Assembly: GCA_016617855.1 (NCBI GenBank)
Contig: JAECUM010001170.1
Span: 93,249-157,248 of the forward strand
Origin: Megalonaias nervosa
Lineage: Eukaryota > Mollusca > Bivalvia > Unionida > Unionidae
Direction of reading: 5' to 3'
DNA: 64,000 nucleotides
Shown here: piece after piece, positions 11,560-23,400 of the stretch
Layout of the letters: each line of letters opens with the position of its first letter
How positions within the stretch are numbered: the stretch's first letter is position 1
The notes under the pieces: generated by a model
Database searches by the model: none
What the model saw: only the letters and a program-made list of their open reading frames with translations
Told to the model about the DNA's origin: nothing
Program-made: the position numbers and the translations under genes

Positions 11560-11755
11560 TATTTTTTTGGCAGAGAACTATTTATTCATATATACATATA
11601 TGAGTTAGAAGATTGGCAGAGAACCATTATTTTTACATACATAGATTAAGAAAATTGGCAGAGAACCATTTAGTTAATATATACATGTGAGAAAGTTGGC
11701 AGAGAACCATTTATTCGTACATACATATATGCGACTAAGAAAATTAGCAATTTAA
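11560..11755. repeat. about 50 bp tandem repeat, four copies
   Basis: A unit containing TTGGCAGAGAACCATTTATT followed by ACATACATATATG and a purine-rich stretch (GACTAAGAAAA or similar) occurs four times with divergence. It lies about 310 bases after the ABCB7-like stop and may fall within or just past the 3' UTR. Confidence 0.85.
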
Positions 11756-13189
11756 GTGTACTCACCAGCTGATTTCATGGTATCCATAATAGTAATTTGA
11801 TTCAAAATATGCACAAAGAAGCATAATTTCTAGCATTTTTCTGCTAATTTCTATTTGAATCCAAATACATAGTTTCTTGCTAATAGATTCACACTAACTT
11901 AGGAAAAACTGCATTTCCAAACATTCATATTTGCTGGACATGTCCAAAGGGTCTAAAAATAAAATGCATATCCAGACAGTGCCATTTCTGAAAAGAAACT
12001 TGTATTTAGACTTGAAAAATATTTTAATTGATAATTCATACCAGATGTCAAGGGTATTAACCCCATGATGTACTTGAGATGAACACATAAATAGATAAAT
12101 AGGTGTGTTTAACTGCATGGGCCTAGTTTTTGAGTAACCATTCAGTTTTATGGGTAAACTGATCTCCATGAAAAAGTAGAGTCAGTCTCTAATAGACAGA
12201 GGAAAAAATAAATAGAAAATAAACCCCCTACTAATTCAGAGTTATTTGCAACGATGACTTAGTATGTAACTTCAGAGCAAAACTGTACGTGACAGTTTGG
12301 GCAATAAACAGATGTGCATGATGGTTGATTGAGCAGACATGGGTGGTTTGTTTTTCCTTAAATGGGTGGGGTGGGTAAATTTTAATTGATTTATAAAATT
12401 GGTTGAGAAACTTTTTTAATCCTCCACATTATTTGGGGCTTTGTTGAGATGATTGAGCAAACATTTGTTGGTTGTCATTTTGGAATGATTGTACACAGGA
12501 TATATTGAAGACAAACACAAAGAAGATTTAATGGCTTTACTGTTCATCATTCAATAACACTTGGATTAAAAATAATCAGCTTTTTAAAGGGCTAACAACT
12601 TTTTCAAAAATAAGCAAGAAGAATTTTTTTTCTTTAGGAATCTTACATGTTGCCAAATTATTAAATTCAACTCGCTTATTTTACCACTGAAGCTTCATTG
12701 TACTTTAAGAAATAGTTGAAATTATTAGAGTTTCACAAAGCACACTACACCATGCTAAATCAGTATTCATGAAATAACAAAGCATTTTATATATCACTTC
12801 CACTGTCAACACTAAGACAAGTGGTAGTTCTTTATTCAAGATATAGATCCATATATTTCCAGAAAGTTATTTTAAAAAAATGCTTTTTAATATTTATCTG
12901 TTGAATAAATATTTTCAGTGACATGCATTAGTCTATTTATTGCATATTCTAGCTGTAAAGGGTCTTACATGTAACAGCGAGTAAGGATACAGAATTCAGG
13001 GTTTCATTCTTTTAATCAGAATATGAAATAAGGAATTTCATCAACAAGAAATTGAAGTGGGAAGTTTAAAGAGGCATTATTTTTATGTCAAGATGATAAT
13101 ATTCTAATTATTTGATCTTTCAGTGAAGATCTTGTACAATAAAAAATAAAAATGTTATATCTAGGAGGATGTGGATGTTTTGGAGTTTT

Positions 13190-13333
13190 TTGAGACCTTT
13201 AGCTTTTTAACTTTATACACCCACGACACATCTTGTGAGTGTCCTCTGCAACCTTTGGCTATTTAACTTAATACATCCACGGCACATCTTGTGAGTGTCC
13301 TCTGAGACCTTTAGCTTTTTAACTTTATGCATT
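13190..13333. repeat. about 67 bp tandem repeat, just over two copies
   Basis: The unit GAGACCTTTAGCTTTTTAAC, then CTTTATACACCCACGACAC and ATCTTGTGAGTGTCCTCT, is repeated with a few substitutions, and a third partial copy starts at the end. Confidence 0.85.
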
Positions 13334-13396
13334 TAGTCATCATTGTTTACCTGTGACAACAATGAAAAGTAAGAAATGCAATGAACACAAAACTTC

Positions 13397-13612
13397 CAAA
13401 CTTTAAACTAATACAGATTAGAGCAGTGAAAGCTGTAAATTACAAAAATGCCAAGAAATTTAACTCTGACCTCTGTATATAAATGTTATTACTGAGTTAG
13501 AAAACAAACTTTAAACTAATACAGATTAGAGCAGTGAAAGCTGTAAATTACAAAAATGCCAAGAAATTTAACTCTGACCTCTGTATATAAATGTTATTAC
13601 TGAGTTAGAAAA
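13397..13612. repeat. exact 108 bp tandem duplication
   Basis: Two adjacent copies (13397-13504 and 13505-13612) begin CAAACTTTAAACTAATACAG and end GAGTTAGAAAA. I see no difference between them, unlike the older repeats nearby. This implies either a very recent duplication or an assembly artefact. Confidence 0.85.
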
Positions 13613-14369
13613 CCAAAAACAGAAATGCCAAGGTCAGTGAAGCAAACTAATGACAAATAAGTAAAGTTACCCATGCTTGAAGCAAAGAATTCTGTAAAAC
13701 AATATCAACTTTAAAGGAATGGCTGATGGTTGATACAGATTCAGGAGGTGTACAGATACAAAGTCGTCCCCAACGAGCGAAAGCTTAAACTGAAGAACAT
13801 GCAGTATATGGATAATCACCAAGTGGTGACTAAGGAAGGTAATTATAATAGTATTTTAAAAGAGACACATCCCATAGATAATGTTTGGATAGACTGTATT
13901 GTATATAGATGGGTCAATATTCCTGTAGAAACATGTTAAAATTCCCTATTTACCCAAAATTTTGAATTTGACATAGTATCAAATATCACTAGCATTACTA
14001 AATTGGAACAAATAATATAGAAACTTTTAAATGACTTCTCAAAACAAACAGAAAACTGGCACAACTTCCTTTCAGGTTTGGACAAATGATGTTAATCCAC
14101 CATCAAATATGGCTACAGGTACTAAAAATGGAAAAACCTGTAAACTTCTCAAAAACTGCTGAAGAGAATATGACAGAAAGCATCCTAGCTCAAAGGGTTG
14201 TCAGGCTTGTTTAAAGGATGCTGATATGCCTTCAAATATGAATGTAGTTAATGACAAGAGGCCCAAGTGGGCCCAAAATATTGTATACATTGCCAGTTTA
14301 TGAATACACCTATTGAAACTATAGTGGAACGAAAAGGTTTAAGCATTTAGTAATTATGACCATATATAT

Positions 14370-14490
14370 AAGATCATTTCTCTGCATAAAAGTTATTTAC
14401 ACAACCAGCATCTTCAATTTCTCCCAGACCTAGGGGACTTTACCCTAATTCATAACTTGGAAATTGTTCATTGTCACCTCCACAAAGCAG
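14370..14490. repeat. dispersed repeat flank, copy 1 of 3
   Basis: The order of blocks GCATAAAA..TTA, ACAACCAGC, TCTCCCAGACCTAGGGGACT, AATTCATAAC.T, ATTGTTCA and CACCTCCAC recurs at 18245-18430 and, more weakly, at 47225-47420. In each place it stands beside a degenerate tandem array. Confidence 0.55.
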
Positions 14491-14739
14491 AGGTAAGCTA
14501 CTGTCCTACTGTTAGTATTGGCATCTGCACAGATAAAAGCATGTATAGATGTACACTCTCACTGAATGTCAACCATTCTTTCATCTTGGGTCCTAGGCAA
14601 CAGATCTGAGTGGGTTTCATAGAACCAGCCCCCAGGGTAGGAGGATGGGGTTGGGGGAGTAAATTTGTGAATGTAAATTTATTTTAGTTGAACATTCTTA
14701 GTTAAGTTTTTGCATTGCTCAGGTTTTATGTGCACTGCA

Positions 14740-15625
14740 TAAATACTGTTATACCTGGAATCATGGTGAGAGGATGCATCTTGAGGAGTACTACACCCTC
14801 ATTACAAAAGTAGGTCACTGAAAAATGTCACACTTCACTGACTTTGGTTAAACTTCATGGTTTAAGTACATTTTTCAAGCTCTATTCAAGACAGAATCAT
14901 CAAACTAGATCCAAAACCTTGCAACAAAAAAGTCATAATTTCAAGTTTTTGCATTAACTTATGACCACTTTGGTGTTTATCTACTGCATAGTAGTGCTGT
15001 ACCTAGAATCATGAAATATACTTGCAGTTATCCCTAGAATCATAAAACTTAGTATATGAATGTACCTCGAGTACCACATTGTCATCACAAAAGTAGGTTA
15101 CTTATTCTTATATTTCATTCTTTAAGGACTTTAGTTATATTGTTGTTTTAAATTTATATTTCGAACTGTGTTCATGCTAGAATCATTAAACTTGGTGATT
15201 TGTGTGCATTTCTATTAATAACATGCATTTACCACAAAAGAATGTTACTGGGTCAAGTACTTTTCACATTTTACTGGCTTGTGTGAAGTTTTGCTGTTTA
15301 GCTCGAAGCTAAATAATAATTAACTATTTTTGTTAGCATCTTGTGTACATACTGTTATTCCAGAAGTAACGAAATTTCATGAGAGGATCTATCCTTTTTG
15401 AGTATTACACCCTCATTACAAAAGTAGTCACTGTGACCCATATTTCATGCTTCACTGCCTTGGTTTCTGTCTCAAGCAATGTTTATGCCAGAATCATCAA
15501 ACTAGGTATGTTTCCTTGTTAGTACCACTCTTTCAAAAAAGGATTATTATGACCCATGTTTAACTTTTTTATGGCATATGTTAAGTTTTTGCATATAGCC
15601 CATGACCACAATGTTGTTTTATCTA
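14740..15625. repeat. degenerate tandem array, units of roughly 200 to 350 bp
   Basis: Repeated blocks include TACTGTTATACCTGGAATCAT, GAGGATGCATCTTGAGGAGT, ACTACACCCTCATTACAAAA and GTAGGTCACTG, recurring near 14745, 15000, 15345 and, beyond an inserted element, 17640. Divergence is high. No coding signal was seen. Confidence 0.7.
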
Positions 15626-15635
15626 CTGTGTAATA

Positions 15636-17629
15636 CAGTGGTCCCCCTCTTGAACGCACCCCCCCCCCAGCCAGTGGCCACCCGCTCCTTACGCCCAGAA
15701 TCCATCGGCATCGACGAGTTTGTTTTCAAAAGTACCCCTCACGAAAGGCCACCCCCGCTAACATGACCAGCAGCCAGCATATTAGTGCAAAATATAAAAT
15801 TTACCCCTCACAAGCGGCCACATTTTATTTTGTAATATTTATGCAGAACCAGTATTTTATTCATAACGTGTGTTAAGTAATCCGATTTCTGTTTCCTGAT
15901 GTGAACTGCTCCGGTGGCCTAGTGGTTAGAGCGTCCACCTCGGATGTGGAAGGTCGCAGGTTCAAACCCCGGCCGGGTCATACCAAAGACTTTAAAAAAT
16001 GGTACCAACAGCTGCCCCTCGCTTGGCGCTCAGCATTAAGAGCTTAGTGTTAGGACTGGTTGGGACATCATGCCACATGTCTGTGGCATGATGCCCCAGT
16101 GCTAGACATCACTATAAACTGTCACACTGCAGACATCATAGCGATATGACTGAAAAATTTTTAAAGCTACGTTAAAATTCTAAATCACACACACACACGT
16201 TTCCCGATGTCAGGTTTTCGTTACTGAAAGAAGTGTTGACTAAAGTACATGTACCACTAAGGTTAATATTATATAATTTACACCTCAAGAGAAGCCACCT
16301 TTATTCCATAAAGCCAAGAAAGACTCCAATTTTAATCCATACAAAAAGGTAAGTACATGTAATCTGATTAGCCTTACTGCTGTGTTATCATGAGATGTCT
16401 GGTTTAGTCACTGATAATTTTTAAAATTACAATTATTGAACAATAGTAACAGCTGAGAAGTGGCGGTATTGATGTACAAACACAGGTCAGCGGGAAAATG
16501 GTTTGATAGCCTTTTTGCTTCCTTTAGTAAGATGTTGAGCTTGTTCACTTTCATAATTAGTGGCTATTACTACTGACAATAATTGTCAAGATTACAAATC
16601 CTAACGGCTGCGAGATGCTATTGTTCAGGTCAAATCTGCGTACATATTGAGGCCGTTTTGGCATCTCTCACTTAGTATAAAAAAAATGTAAAAACAATAG
16701 GGTACCAGACTGCGACTAATGAATCATGTGACAAGATCGCTGCCTTTAAAAATACATGGCATTTTGTTTAAATGCAGGAAAGTTGTTTTATCAGTCTTGT
16801 AGTTGGCAACATTGATGATAACAACTGGACGTAATTCTCAGGATCATAACAGGGTCAGCATAGGCTAAAAATAGATTTTGTGCAGACACACACACACAGA
16901 AATTAACCTTGAACAAAACAGGGTACCAGACAGAGACCAAAAAATCACGTGACAACACACTTATTGCTTCCTTTACGAAGAAGGCATTTCGTTCACTCTA
17001 CAAACGTTTCGTCTGCATAATTAAATCACATACAGTTAGCAACATCCGAATAAATCATTACCAAACATTAACATGTCATCACATAAACGGAGACAATTAT
17101 TTTAGAAAAAAGTCAGTTATTCTACTCAACATCGGGTGAGGTGGGGAGGGGGGACTTGCTGAACAATTTTAGGTAGAAAAGACTCGAATAAAACAATTTT
17201 ATGTTGAAAAGACTCGAATAAACAACATCGTAACCAATAAAGAGGTTATTCAGCAGCAGTGGGAAAATGGAGCAAATGGAAAGAGAATTATATACCAAGA
17301 TTTAAATGACGTTTTTGAATGGTTTTGCAGTGTGCATGACAACAACACCCGCTGGCATATTACACTTACGCCAAGAATAAGAACTATTAATGCATATTCA
17401 GTTGAAATAAGTCTATTATTATAACAAGAAGAACCTTTTAATAATTAATGTTACTTTTAAAAGAAGATATTAAATGAAGATATTAAATGCTTCAAAGAAT
17501 GTAGCTTTCTTACTAGATACATTACATATACTTCTCACAAAAAATTTAGTCCGCCTCTGGAAAGGCCACCCATCTTATAAGGCCACTTTCCCAGTGCAGA
17601 AGGGGTGGCTGTATAAGAGGGGTCCACTG
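15636..17629. mobile_element. 2.0 kb TIR element without visible transposase
   Basis: The left end CAGTGGTCCCCCTCTTGAAC and the right end AAGAGGGGTCCACTG form an imperfect inverted repeat, each flanked by TA. The insertion interrupts a tandem-repeat unit: joining the outer flanks across one TA gives ACTGTGTAATATTGCTAAGC, which lines up with the intact unit near 14990-15005 (ACTGCATAGTAGTGCTGTAC). That supports a TA target duplication, as made by Tc1/mariner-type transposases. GGCCAC motifs recur inside both ends. A SINE sits inside it (15908-16198). It is probably non-autonomous. Confidence 0.75.
15908..16198 (+). mobile_element. tRNA-derived SINE, well preserved copy
   Basis: The head has A box TGGCCTAGTGGTTAGAGCG (15915-15933) and B box GGTTCAAACCC (15959-15969), as in a tRNA gene, but the body runs on for more than 200 bases. 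Body blocks include GGTACCAACAGCTGCCCCTC, GGCGCTCAGCATTAAGAG and a hairpin-forming GGGACATCATGCCACATGTC region, and it ends in a (CA)n tail. The second copy, inverted, is at 52425-52705. Bivalve genomes carry SINEs of this layout; I do not assign a family name. Confidence 0.88.
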
Positions 17630-17639
17630 TATTGCTAAG

Positions 17640-17720
17640 CCTGGAACCACAAAACATAGAGGATGCATCTTGATGAGTACTACACCCTCATCTTAAAAGT
17701 AGGTCACTGTGACTCGTATT
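17640..17720. repeat. continuation of the 14.7-15.6 kb tandem array beyond the inserted TIR element
   Basis: GCCTGGAACCAC, GAGGATGCATCTTGATGAGT, ACTACACCCTCAT and GTAGGTCACTGTGACTCGTA repeat the blocks seen at 14760 and 15390. The array was cut by insertion of the element at 15636-17629. Confidence 0.75.
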
Positions 17721-18244
17721 TCATTCATCACTAATACAGTGGAGACTGCAAATTTGGAGTGTGAAAGAAGCTCAAGAATAAAAAAGAAAGTAAAAAGAAA
17801 ATTATCTGCAAGAATGATAAATGCGGAGGTACAATATATCCATACGGAATTGTTCTTCAAAACAAAACATGTCACCATTCCAGTTCTTTTAATATAAAAT
17901 AGATTTTGTCATCAGTATATGTAGTATTAACATGCATTATTAAAAATACAGTTCTCACACATAAGGAAATAAATACAAACATGCACACGAAATAATATCA
18001 TACTGAACACCTCAATTAGGCAGGACTATATTGATGCATTTAGTATTTGGTGTTAAAGTGTACCATAATTTAAATGATCTACACAGCCCCTAATATGCAA
18101 GAGAAAAGTCCTACTGATACCACTAACCTGGGTATCTCACATGTAATAAGCATGTAAATGCATATTCAAACAGACGGGTTAGAAAAGGTCAGAGCACAAA
18201 GTTTCTGTTAATGTTGGTCTTTATGTTTATCTTTTTTCCTAGAT

Positions 18245-18430
18245 CATATATATACTTGGCATAAAAAAGGACAAATCATTTATGCAACCAGCTTTGTCCC
18301 CAGAATCTCTCCCAACCCCTGGGGACTAGATTGCAATTCATACCTTACATATTGTTCACAGCTCCACCCTTAAATTACATACTTACTTGGCTTTATAAGA
18401 GGAATTAATCTTTTTGCATTCAGCTTGAAT
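18245..18430. repeat. dispersed repeat flank, copy 2 of 3
   Basis: Shares with 14370-14490 the blocks GGCATAAAA, CATTTATGCAACCAGC, TCTCCCAACCCCTGGGGACT, AATTCATACCTTA and ATTGTTCACAGCTCCAC. It also shares TAAGAGGAATTAATCT-type sequence with 47365-47380. It precedes the tandem array at 18600. Confidence 0.55.
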
Positions 18431-18507
18431 TTTTTTGTCTGTCTTTATCCTTCTGCAGCCCTGCCCCAAGAGTTGTCACTTGGAAACCATCAAGATCCTG
18501 ACCCAAT

Positions 18508-18592
18508 GGAGCTATGATGGCTCAGTGGTTAAGGCACTGGACTCGTCATCTGAAGGTAGCAGGTTCAATACCCACAATCTGATCAGCCAAGA
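18508..18592 (+). mobile_element. tRNA-like SINE head fragment
   Basis: A box TGGCTCAGTGGTTAAGGCAC and B box GGTTCAATACC stand at tRNA-like spacing, preceded by GAGCTATGA. The sequence does not fold into a full tRNA with an acceptor stem and runs straight into repeat DNA, so I read it as a SINE head rather than a tRNA gene. It differs from the other two SINE heads in this window. Confidence 0.6.
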
Positions 18593-18599
18593 TTCTCAT

Positions 18600-19460
18600 A
18601 TGCATGGGTCTTGCTTATAATCAAGTTTATCTGAGATCTTGGTGATACAAGCTTACATACCAGCATACAAAATCTGATCAGAAGTATGGCATCTAGAGTG
18701 TTTACAAGCTCAGCCAATCAGACACAAGAGCACCACATTAATATGCATAGATGCTGCTCACAAATGAATTATATCAAGACTTCAATGATCCAAGTTTACT
18801 TGACAATATGTACACAACCTGATCAGAAATATGTCCTTATGTATTGACAAGTTCAACCAATCAGATGAAAGATCACCTCATTATTAAGTATAGCTGATGT
18901 TCATAGTCAAACTCATCCAAAATTTTGATGATACAAATTTACATGACAAATCTGATCATAGATTTGAATTATAAAGTGTTCACAAGCTCTGCCAATCCAA
19001 TGCAAGACCACCACGTTAATGTGCATAGATATCACTCGTAATCAAGTTTATCTGAGATCACTGTGATGCCAAATCTGAAAAGAAATATGGCCCTAGAATG
19101 TTCCCAAATTCAGTCAAACAGATGCAAGATCACCTCATTAATATGTATTGATGCCATATATAACTGAATTCATCAGATCTTGTTGATGTAAGTTTACCTA
19201 CTAAACCTGATAAAACTCTTACTGGAAATATGCTTCTTCAGTGTTAACACATCCAGCCAATCAGATACAAAAGCACTACATTATTATGCATCATCCAAGA
19301 TTGCTGATACAAGTTTACATGCCAAATATGGTAACAATCTGAATGTAAATATGGCCTCTCAAGAATCAGCTGCAAGATTACCTAATATTCTAACTTACCC
19401 ATGATACTGATGATATAAAACTATTCCAAATCTGATCAAACTTGGATCAAAAACATGACT
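18600..19460. repeat. degenerate tandem array, unit about 140 bp
   Basis: About six units share the order: AATC.GATCAGAAATATGGC, TGTT.ACAAG.TCAGCCAATC, AGATGCAAGATCACCTCATT, AATATGCATAGATG, a TCAAGTTTATC.GAGATC-like block and GATACAAGTTTACATG. Unit starts (the ATATGCATAGATG block) fall near 18740, 18885, 19018, 19140 and 19278, an interval of about 120 to 145 bp. Strongly diverged, so old. Confidence 0.75.
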
Positions 19461-20261
19461 TCCAGACAAGTAACCAGGTCAAGTTAATGAAAAGATGGAC
19501 GACTGACAATAAACACATGGTATAAACTCACTAGGCCTTACGTCACTTTGACCTGTATCACACCAACACTCATCCATCACTCATCTAATCATATGACCCA
19601 TGTGTACTATGTGAATACTAAACTGGTTCTCTATTCTATTCATTAATGCATCTTGTCAAACAAGGAACATTCAACCCATCTGCCCTAAATAAGACTCCAG
19701 AAGTAAGTATGAATTAACCTCATGCTTTTTGAGATAATACACAAAAGCTAGATAGTTTATCCTTTCACTTGATAACTTAATCAAAACATCCATAGATAAC
19801 AGACTCTATGATTTCTTCTGATATATTAGAATTCTGATTAATGCTATTCACTGTTATCAATTGACATACATCCCATCTAAATCTAACACATCTGCAAAAA
19901 AAAGTAACATTATCTCTGACTGGCTGAATGTTAAATTTCTGCCATGAAATATACAGGATATACTGTCAAAAATGTTTACAATATGATGATGCCAATAATT
20001 TCCTCTATTTTAGACATAAGTTTCCACAGTATATTAAAAAAGGGACAACTGGATAACTGTTTTCTCTAATGAATTGTACATAACACTTAATTTTCAAATT
20101 ATAACCATTGATGTATATCATCAGTCTGAAATCTGTGAAATCAAAACAATGAAATCGAAGAATAAAATCAAATCCATCAAAATTCAATGAATGAAATGAA
20201 TGAACAGTTCACTTCAAATTATTATTTATAGTGCTATTAAAATTGTATAAGTCAAATTTGT

Positions 20262-20476
20262 CTATCTCAGTTTTGATTTAGCAACAAGTTTTTTGAGGAC
20301 TTCCTCCATTCTAAGAGCTGCTGATAGGTCCCCTGAGACTCGAAGTCGTCCGCTCATGTAGGCATGAATGGGCTTCAGTCGCCCCAAGAACATCTCTTGC
20401 ATGTCCTCCACGCTTAATTCAAGGGTTGTATCTGGGTTGCCAAGGGGATCTGGTCCCTCTCCTGTACTTCCAGTAC
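20262..20476 (-). CDS. STOML1: STOML1-like exon 10: end of SCP2 domain and stop
   Basis: The acceptor on the minus strand is CTCATCTACAG before 20476, phase 1. Encodes a Gly/Pro linker (GTGSTGEGPDPLGNPDTTLE), then LSVEDMQEMFLGRLKPIHAY, MSGRLRVSGDLSAALRMEEV and a basic end KKLVAKSKLR before TAG. The MSGRLxVxGDLxxAxxLExVL pattern is the terminal SCP2 signature. Confidence 0.95.
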
Positions 20477-23400
20477 CTGTAGATGAGACATTGGTATTGG
20501 AGGAATATACTGTAAACAACAATATTCTTCAGCGAGTCACAAAATGTTTTGAATACCATATATTCAGTATACTCAAAACAAAAAATATTCATAAATAACT
20601 TATTTATAGCATTTTACCATTTTCACGAACAATAATTTGCAAATGTAGCCTTGGAAAATTGGAAAAACTTTCATGCTGGTGCCAAAAATAACTATGTCCA
20701 CTGACTGCCATACTTTTATGTGGTTTTTTTAATAAAAATTTTGTATTCTGCAAAACTAACAATAACCAAAACTAGCAATAATCAAAAAATAGCAGAAATT
20801 GCCAGCCATGATTTGATTGATGAAGACTAATGAATGCTACACCAATCTTGCCTAATGAAGATGTTAGATTAAAATTGGACTAAAATAATCAACTGTAATC
20901 ATTCTGGTGCATGATGAAACTAGTACAAGCTGGTTGGATTTGAACACATTAGTCCATTAAATAATACTCACATAAAATAATTTCACATACTGTTCATGTG
21001 CAGGAAATTTTTTTTATAAAAACTTGTATATAGAGTTTTGTTCCTTAATTTACATCCTTTTATTTAATTAATAAAAGGATAATGACAAAAGAATTTTCTG
21101 TGTGCAAATGTTGACCGAAGCACATAGAAGAGGCTTTCACCCTTGAGTTCAAACTCATCCCTCCCACTATGGCTAACATTTGCACAAGGCAAACTGTGCA
21201 TTATTTCTACATCAAGAAATTGTCCAAGTTATAATGCTGTATCATAACAATATTTAGACTAATAGAAGTTAAATAAAAATAAACTGCTGTACATGTGTCA
21301 GTTTGACACAACATAACATTTAAAGATCAAATATGGAGAAAATTTTCAATATCCTTATTTTGTATGAATTACGTGGACCAAATGTGTGTAAATTAAAAAT
21401 CCACTTTCCCATGAAAATTTATTCACACTAAATTGCTGATATTGAAATGCTGAGGTTAATGTAGACTGTCCTTTTTTTGCCTCTTTTGACAAAGACACTG
21501 TCACTGCAATGTCTACATGATGCATGACATCAATGCAGAATCAGTCAACCATCTATTACTGTTGAAGTGTACTTTTTGGGAAGCATAGTTGAACATTTCT
21601 TATGGGCCATGCATGACCAAAACTTGCAACATGAATGGAAAGAAGTCATCTTTTTTTTTTTCTTTTCAGTCTAAAGGTACTAATCTGATGAAACAGAATC
21701 TTACACAGAACACAAACTCTTTTCATAATAAAACTGCATACCAAGTTGCATGAAAATATATCAAATGGTTCAGGAGATATTAACCACACAAGAAAGTGAC
21801 ATTAATCCAAGTTAAGTCCCATTTCCATCTGATTTTCTTGAAAAATGACAACATAACAAATTTGGAAATAAAAATATTTTGATATGTCTATATTAACATT
21901 TTCACAAGATATCTGAAGTACAAGTCAAAATTCTTTGTCAGGGTTATTGAACTTGAATTTAATATCATGGATAGAAAATCAGTGAACTTGGCTTGGGACA
22001 CAAATAAGATATAACCACATGCTAAAACTGATTAAATCTATAAGTTAGTCATGGAAATGAAATGAAGTGCATGAAGTCATTCAAGGTATTCTTTGGATAT
22101 ATCTACAAACTAGGTTAAATGATTAAGATCCATTAAGGTGCAATAACATGATTTGGAAGCAATGTTGGAGGTCAGATTGACACCATCTTCATTTAGTACC
22201 AAGTAGAAATGCTGTATCTTTAAGTAAAAACCCAAGTATGTATGACCATCCATTCAGAAGGAATAATGATAATATTTTTGTAATGGCCATCAGAGTAGAT
22301 ATCAATGGGACAACATACCATTTAAAATATTTTTCTGATATATCCACAAACTAGGTCCAATGATAAAAATCCAGCAAGTAGCAATAACAAGATTTAGTGG
22401 TAATTCTGGAGGTCAGTTTTGCACCATTTATATTCAGTACCTAGTAGACATTTAGGTCTTCAAGTGAAAACCCCATGTAGTTTTGATCATCCATTCAGGA
22501 CATGAAGTAGAAGTACCAAGATTTTTAAGATGGCTGCCATGGAAGCCATACTGGATGTCAGACCAGTACCCTTTTCATTTAGGACCAAGTAATCATGTAT
22601 TAAGACTTTTAGCAAACACTTAATGTAGATATGAACATCCATTTAGGGGGAACAGCTTGCACTACAATTATTATGTACTTGTGTGAGGGTGTAAGGTGAA
22701 TCTGTTTGCATTTGCAACATGCACAATAGAGAGAATGTTGGCATACCTCTGTTACTTTCATGTAATATGGCTGAAATTTCTTTGGATATTGTGCTTGTGG
22801 AAATGGTTCAGGATATATAAAGTAAACTGTTACACATGGATGCACAAGCTGGCTCTACTTTATTTTCTAAAAACCAAATATATTATAATCTAAATACCTC
22901 TGCCAAAATGCTGACCAAGATATGTTGTTTATAATGCGCCATATTTATGTGGACATGTTTCATAATGCACCATACTGACCTAGACATGTTTAATAATGTA
23001 CCATATTAATAGAGACACGTTTTATATTGCACCATAGTGATGGACACATCCTTGTCATCTTGACACATTTCTACTTACTTATCTTCCATCATTATTCACT
23101 GGATGAGAAACAAAATCAGGGCATACTATTCTGTCAATTTACAACTTTCTGATTGGGGGAAGGGGGACCAAGTGGCAGAGTGGTCAAAAGCGGATCACTG
23201 CCATCTCATCTCTCTCTGCGTGGGTTTGAGTCTCATGCTCGGCCAATGTGGGTACGTGAGAAAGCCTGCCAGTAGTTTCTCATGGGTTGGTGGTTCTTTC
23301 CGGGGTTTCCCTCATTCTTCCTCCACCATTTATACTGGCCGCCATGTATAGTCTATCTTGTGCTGTAAAAAGGTGTTAAACTCTATAACGACAACAACAA

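Larger units (their letters stand above)
11250..20261. other. intergenic region between the two convergent genes
   Basis: Nine kilobases with no supported protein-coding exon. It holds short tandem repeats (11560-11755, 13190-13333), an exact 108 bp tandem duplication, a degenerate tandem array (14740-15620 and 17640-17720) split by a 2 kb TIR element, a SINE inside that element, a tRNA-like head at 18508, and another degenerate tandem array (18600-19460). The 3' UTRs of both genes must also lie here. Confidence 0.8.

Noticed and set aside
15908..15975. tRNA gene
   Set aside because: A and B boxes are present but there is no matching acceptor stem, and the element continues for over 200 bases with a simple-repeat tail; a SINE explains it, as a second inverted copy shows.
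18508..18592. tRNA gene
   Set aside because: Box A and box B spacing is tRNA-like but no cloverleaf closes; it runs into repeat DNA.
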